Of a stretch of 15,555 nucleotides of DNA, positions 15,184-15,555 are shown piece after piece. The translations under genes and the position numbers were made by a program. This DNA is from Jatrophihabitans sp. (lineage in GTDB: Bacteria > Actinomycetota > Actinomycetes > Mycobacteriales > Jatrophihabitantaceae), in contig SCQZ01000514.1 in the NCBI GenBank assembly GCA_004299665.1, positions 1 to 15,555 of the forward strand. The letters run 5' to 3'. The notes beneath the pieces are model-generated. The model saw nothing but the letters and a program-made list of their open reading frames with translations, was not told the DNA's origin and ran no database searches. The stretch's first letter is position 1. Every line of letters begins with the position of its first letter.

Positions 15184-15555
15184 GTGAGCTCGCCCGCCCA
15201 TGAGCAGTCCCGCTCGACGCGGTTGCGCGAGTTCGCGGCGCTCACCGACGCCGCGGCCCGCGTGGTCGCCGTCATGGGCGCCGTCGTCCGCGCCCGGGAG
15301 GAGCGCGGCTGGCACGACCCGCAGCCGCCGGAGGTCAGGTTCGCGGGGTGCGGCGCAGGTGGCGCTGACGGCACGGGCGGCACGGACGGCACGGCGCTGC
15401 CTGCCGCGGTCTGGATCGCGCTGCGCCGCGAGGACACGACCACCGTCCTCGAGGCGCTGGCCGCCGTGTCGCAGCAGACCTTCGTCATCGCCCGGCACGA
15501 ACAACTCGGCGACGGCTACCGGCTGGAGACGGTCGAGGAGACCCGGCCGGTGCCG
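15184..15555 (+). CDS. Protein of unknown function (partial, C-terminus off the right edge)
   Basis: The frame is open from GTG 15184 to the edge (124 residues seen), with the strong third-position GC typical of the window's genes. I do not recognise a family. The N-terminal 45 residues look helical (RLREFAALTDAAARVVAVMG), followed by a Gly/Thr/Asp-rich stretch (about 60-72) encoded by imperfect 9-bp repeats of GGCACGGNC type near 15370-15395, then a segment with AVWIALRREDTTTVLEALAA and FVIARHEQLGDGYRLE. No signal peptide or membrane helix is seen. There is no Shine-Dalgarno; CAGACT ends 6 nt before the GTG and could be a weak -10 of a leaderless message. An overlapping minus-strand frame (15121-15504) looks like a shadow. 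Confidence 0.6.
   Translation, partial: MSSPAHEQSRSTRLREFAALTDAAARVVAVMGAVVRAREERGWHDPQPPEVRFAGCGAGGADGTGGTDGTALPAAVWIALRREDTTTVLEALAAVSQQTFVIARHEQLGDGYRLETVEETRPVP

Noticed and set aside
13759..15555. tmRNA (ssrA) gene near smpB
   Set aside because: The bases after smpB are immediately coding (amidohydrolase), and I see no tRNA-like ends or tag-reading frame in the remaining gaps.

Overview
The window is 15.5 kb of very GC-rich DNA with strong G/C third positions, many GTG starts and tight gene packing. It carries the gene run prfB - ftsE - ftsX - smpB, which is characteristic of Actinobacteria. Together with a monoderm-style Tad pilus locus (no secretin gene) this points to a chromosomal segment of a high-GC actinomycete. 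I cannot name the genus from sequence alone. There is no sign of phage, transposon, plasmid, CRISPR, rRNA or tRNA.

Layout. (1) 1-1006, minus strand: a lipoprotein gene and, overlapping it by ATGA, a partial gene for a small secreted Cys-containing protein that runs off the left edge. (2) 1112-3085, minus: a ClC-type chloride channel/transporter with C-terminal CBS domains. (3) 3264-8224, plus: a nearly gapless operon of eight genes: tadA ATPase, tadB, tadC, a Flp-like pilin, three TadE/TadF-like pseudopilins and an MmcQ/YjbR protein. (4) 8236-9330, plus: prfB (release factor 2). (5) 9316-11967, minus: a NodIJ/Drr-type ABC exporter made of one ATPase and two ABC-2 permeases, converging on prfB. 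(6) 12085-15134, plus: ftsE, ftsX, smpB and an amidohydrolase. (7) 15184 onward: a partial gene of unknown function.

How the genes work together. TadA would power a TadB/TadC inner-membrane platform that assembles the 70-residue Flp-like pilin, with the three TadE/F-like proteins as minor pilins. The prepilin peptidase and a CpaE/TadZ-like partner are not in the window. FtsE/FtsX form the divisome ABC complex that controls peptidoglycan hydrolases. PrfB and SmpB act in translation termination and ribosome rescue. The ABC genes form a self-contained exporter.

Regulation. Several first genes lack a Shine-Dalgarno sequence. They instead show a TANNNT -10 hexamer 6 to 9 nt before the start codon, the arrangement expected for leaderless mRNAs. 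Operator-like dyads lie in the clc-tadA and ABC-ftsE divergent gaps, and a pair of related palindromes lies between clc and the lipoprotein gene. No intergenic stretch exceeds about 180 bp. Most of the content is conserved core machinery. The least explained items are the two genes at the left edge, the partial gene at the right edge, the ClC protein with altered pore residues, and a probable CTG start in the pseudopilin cluster.
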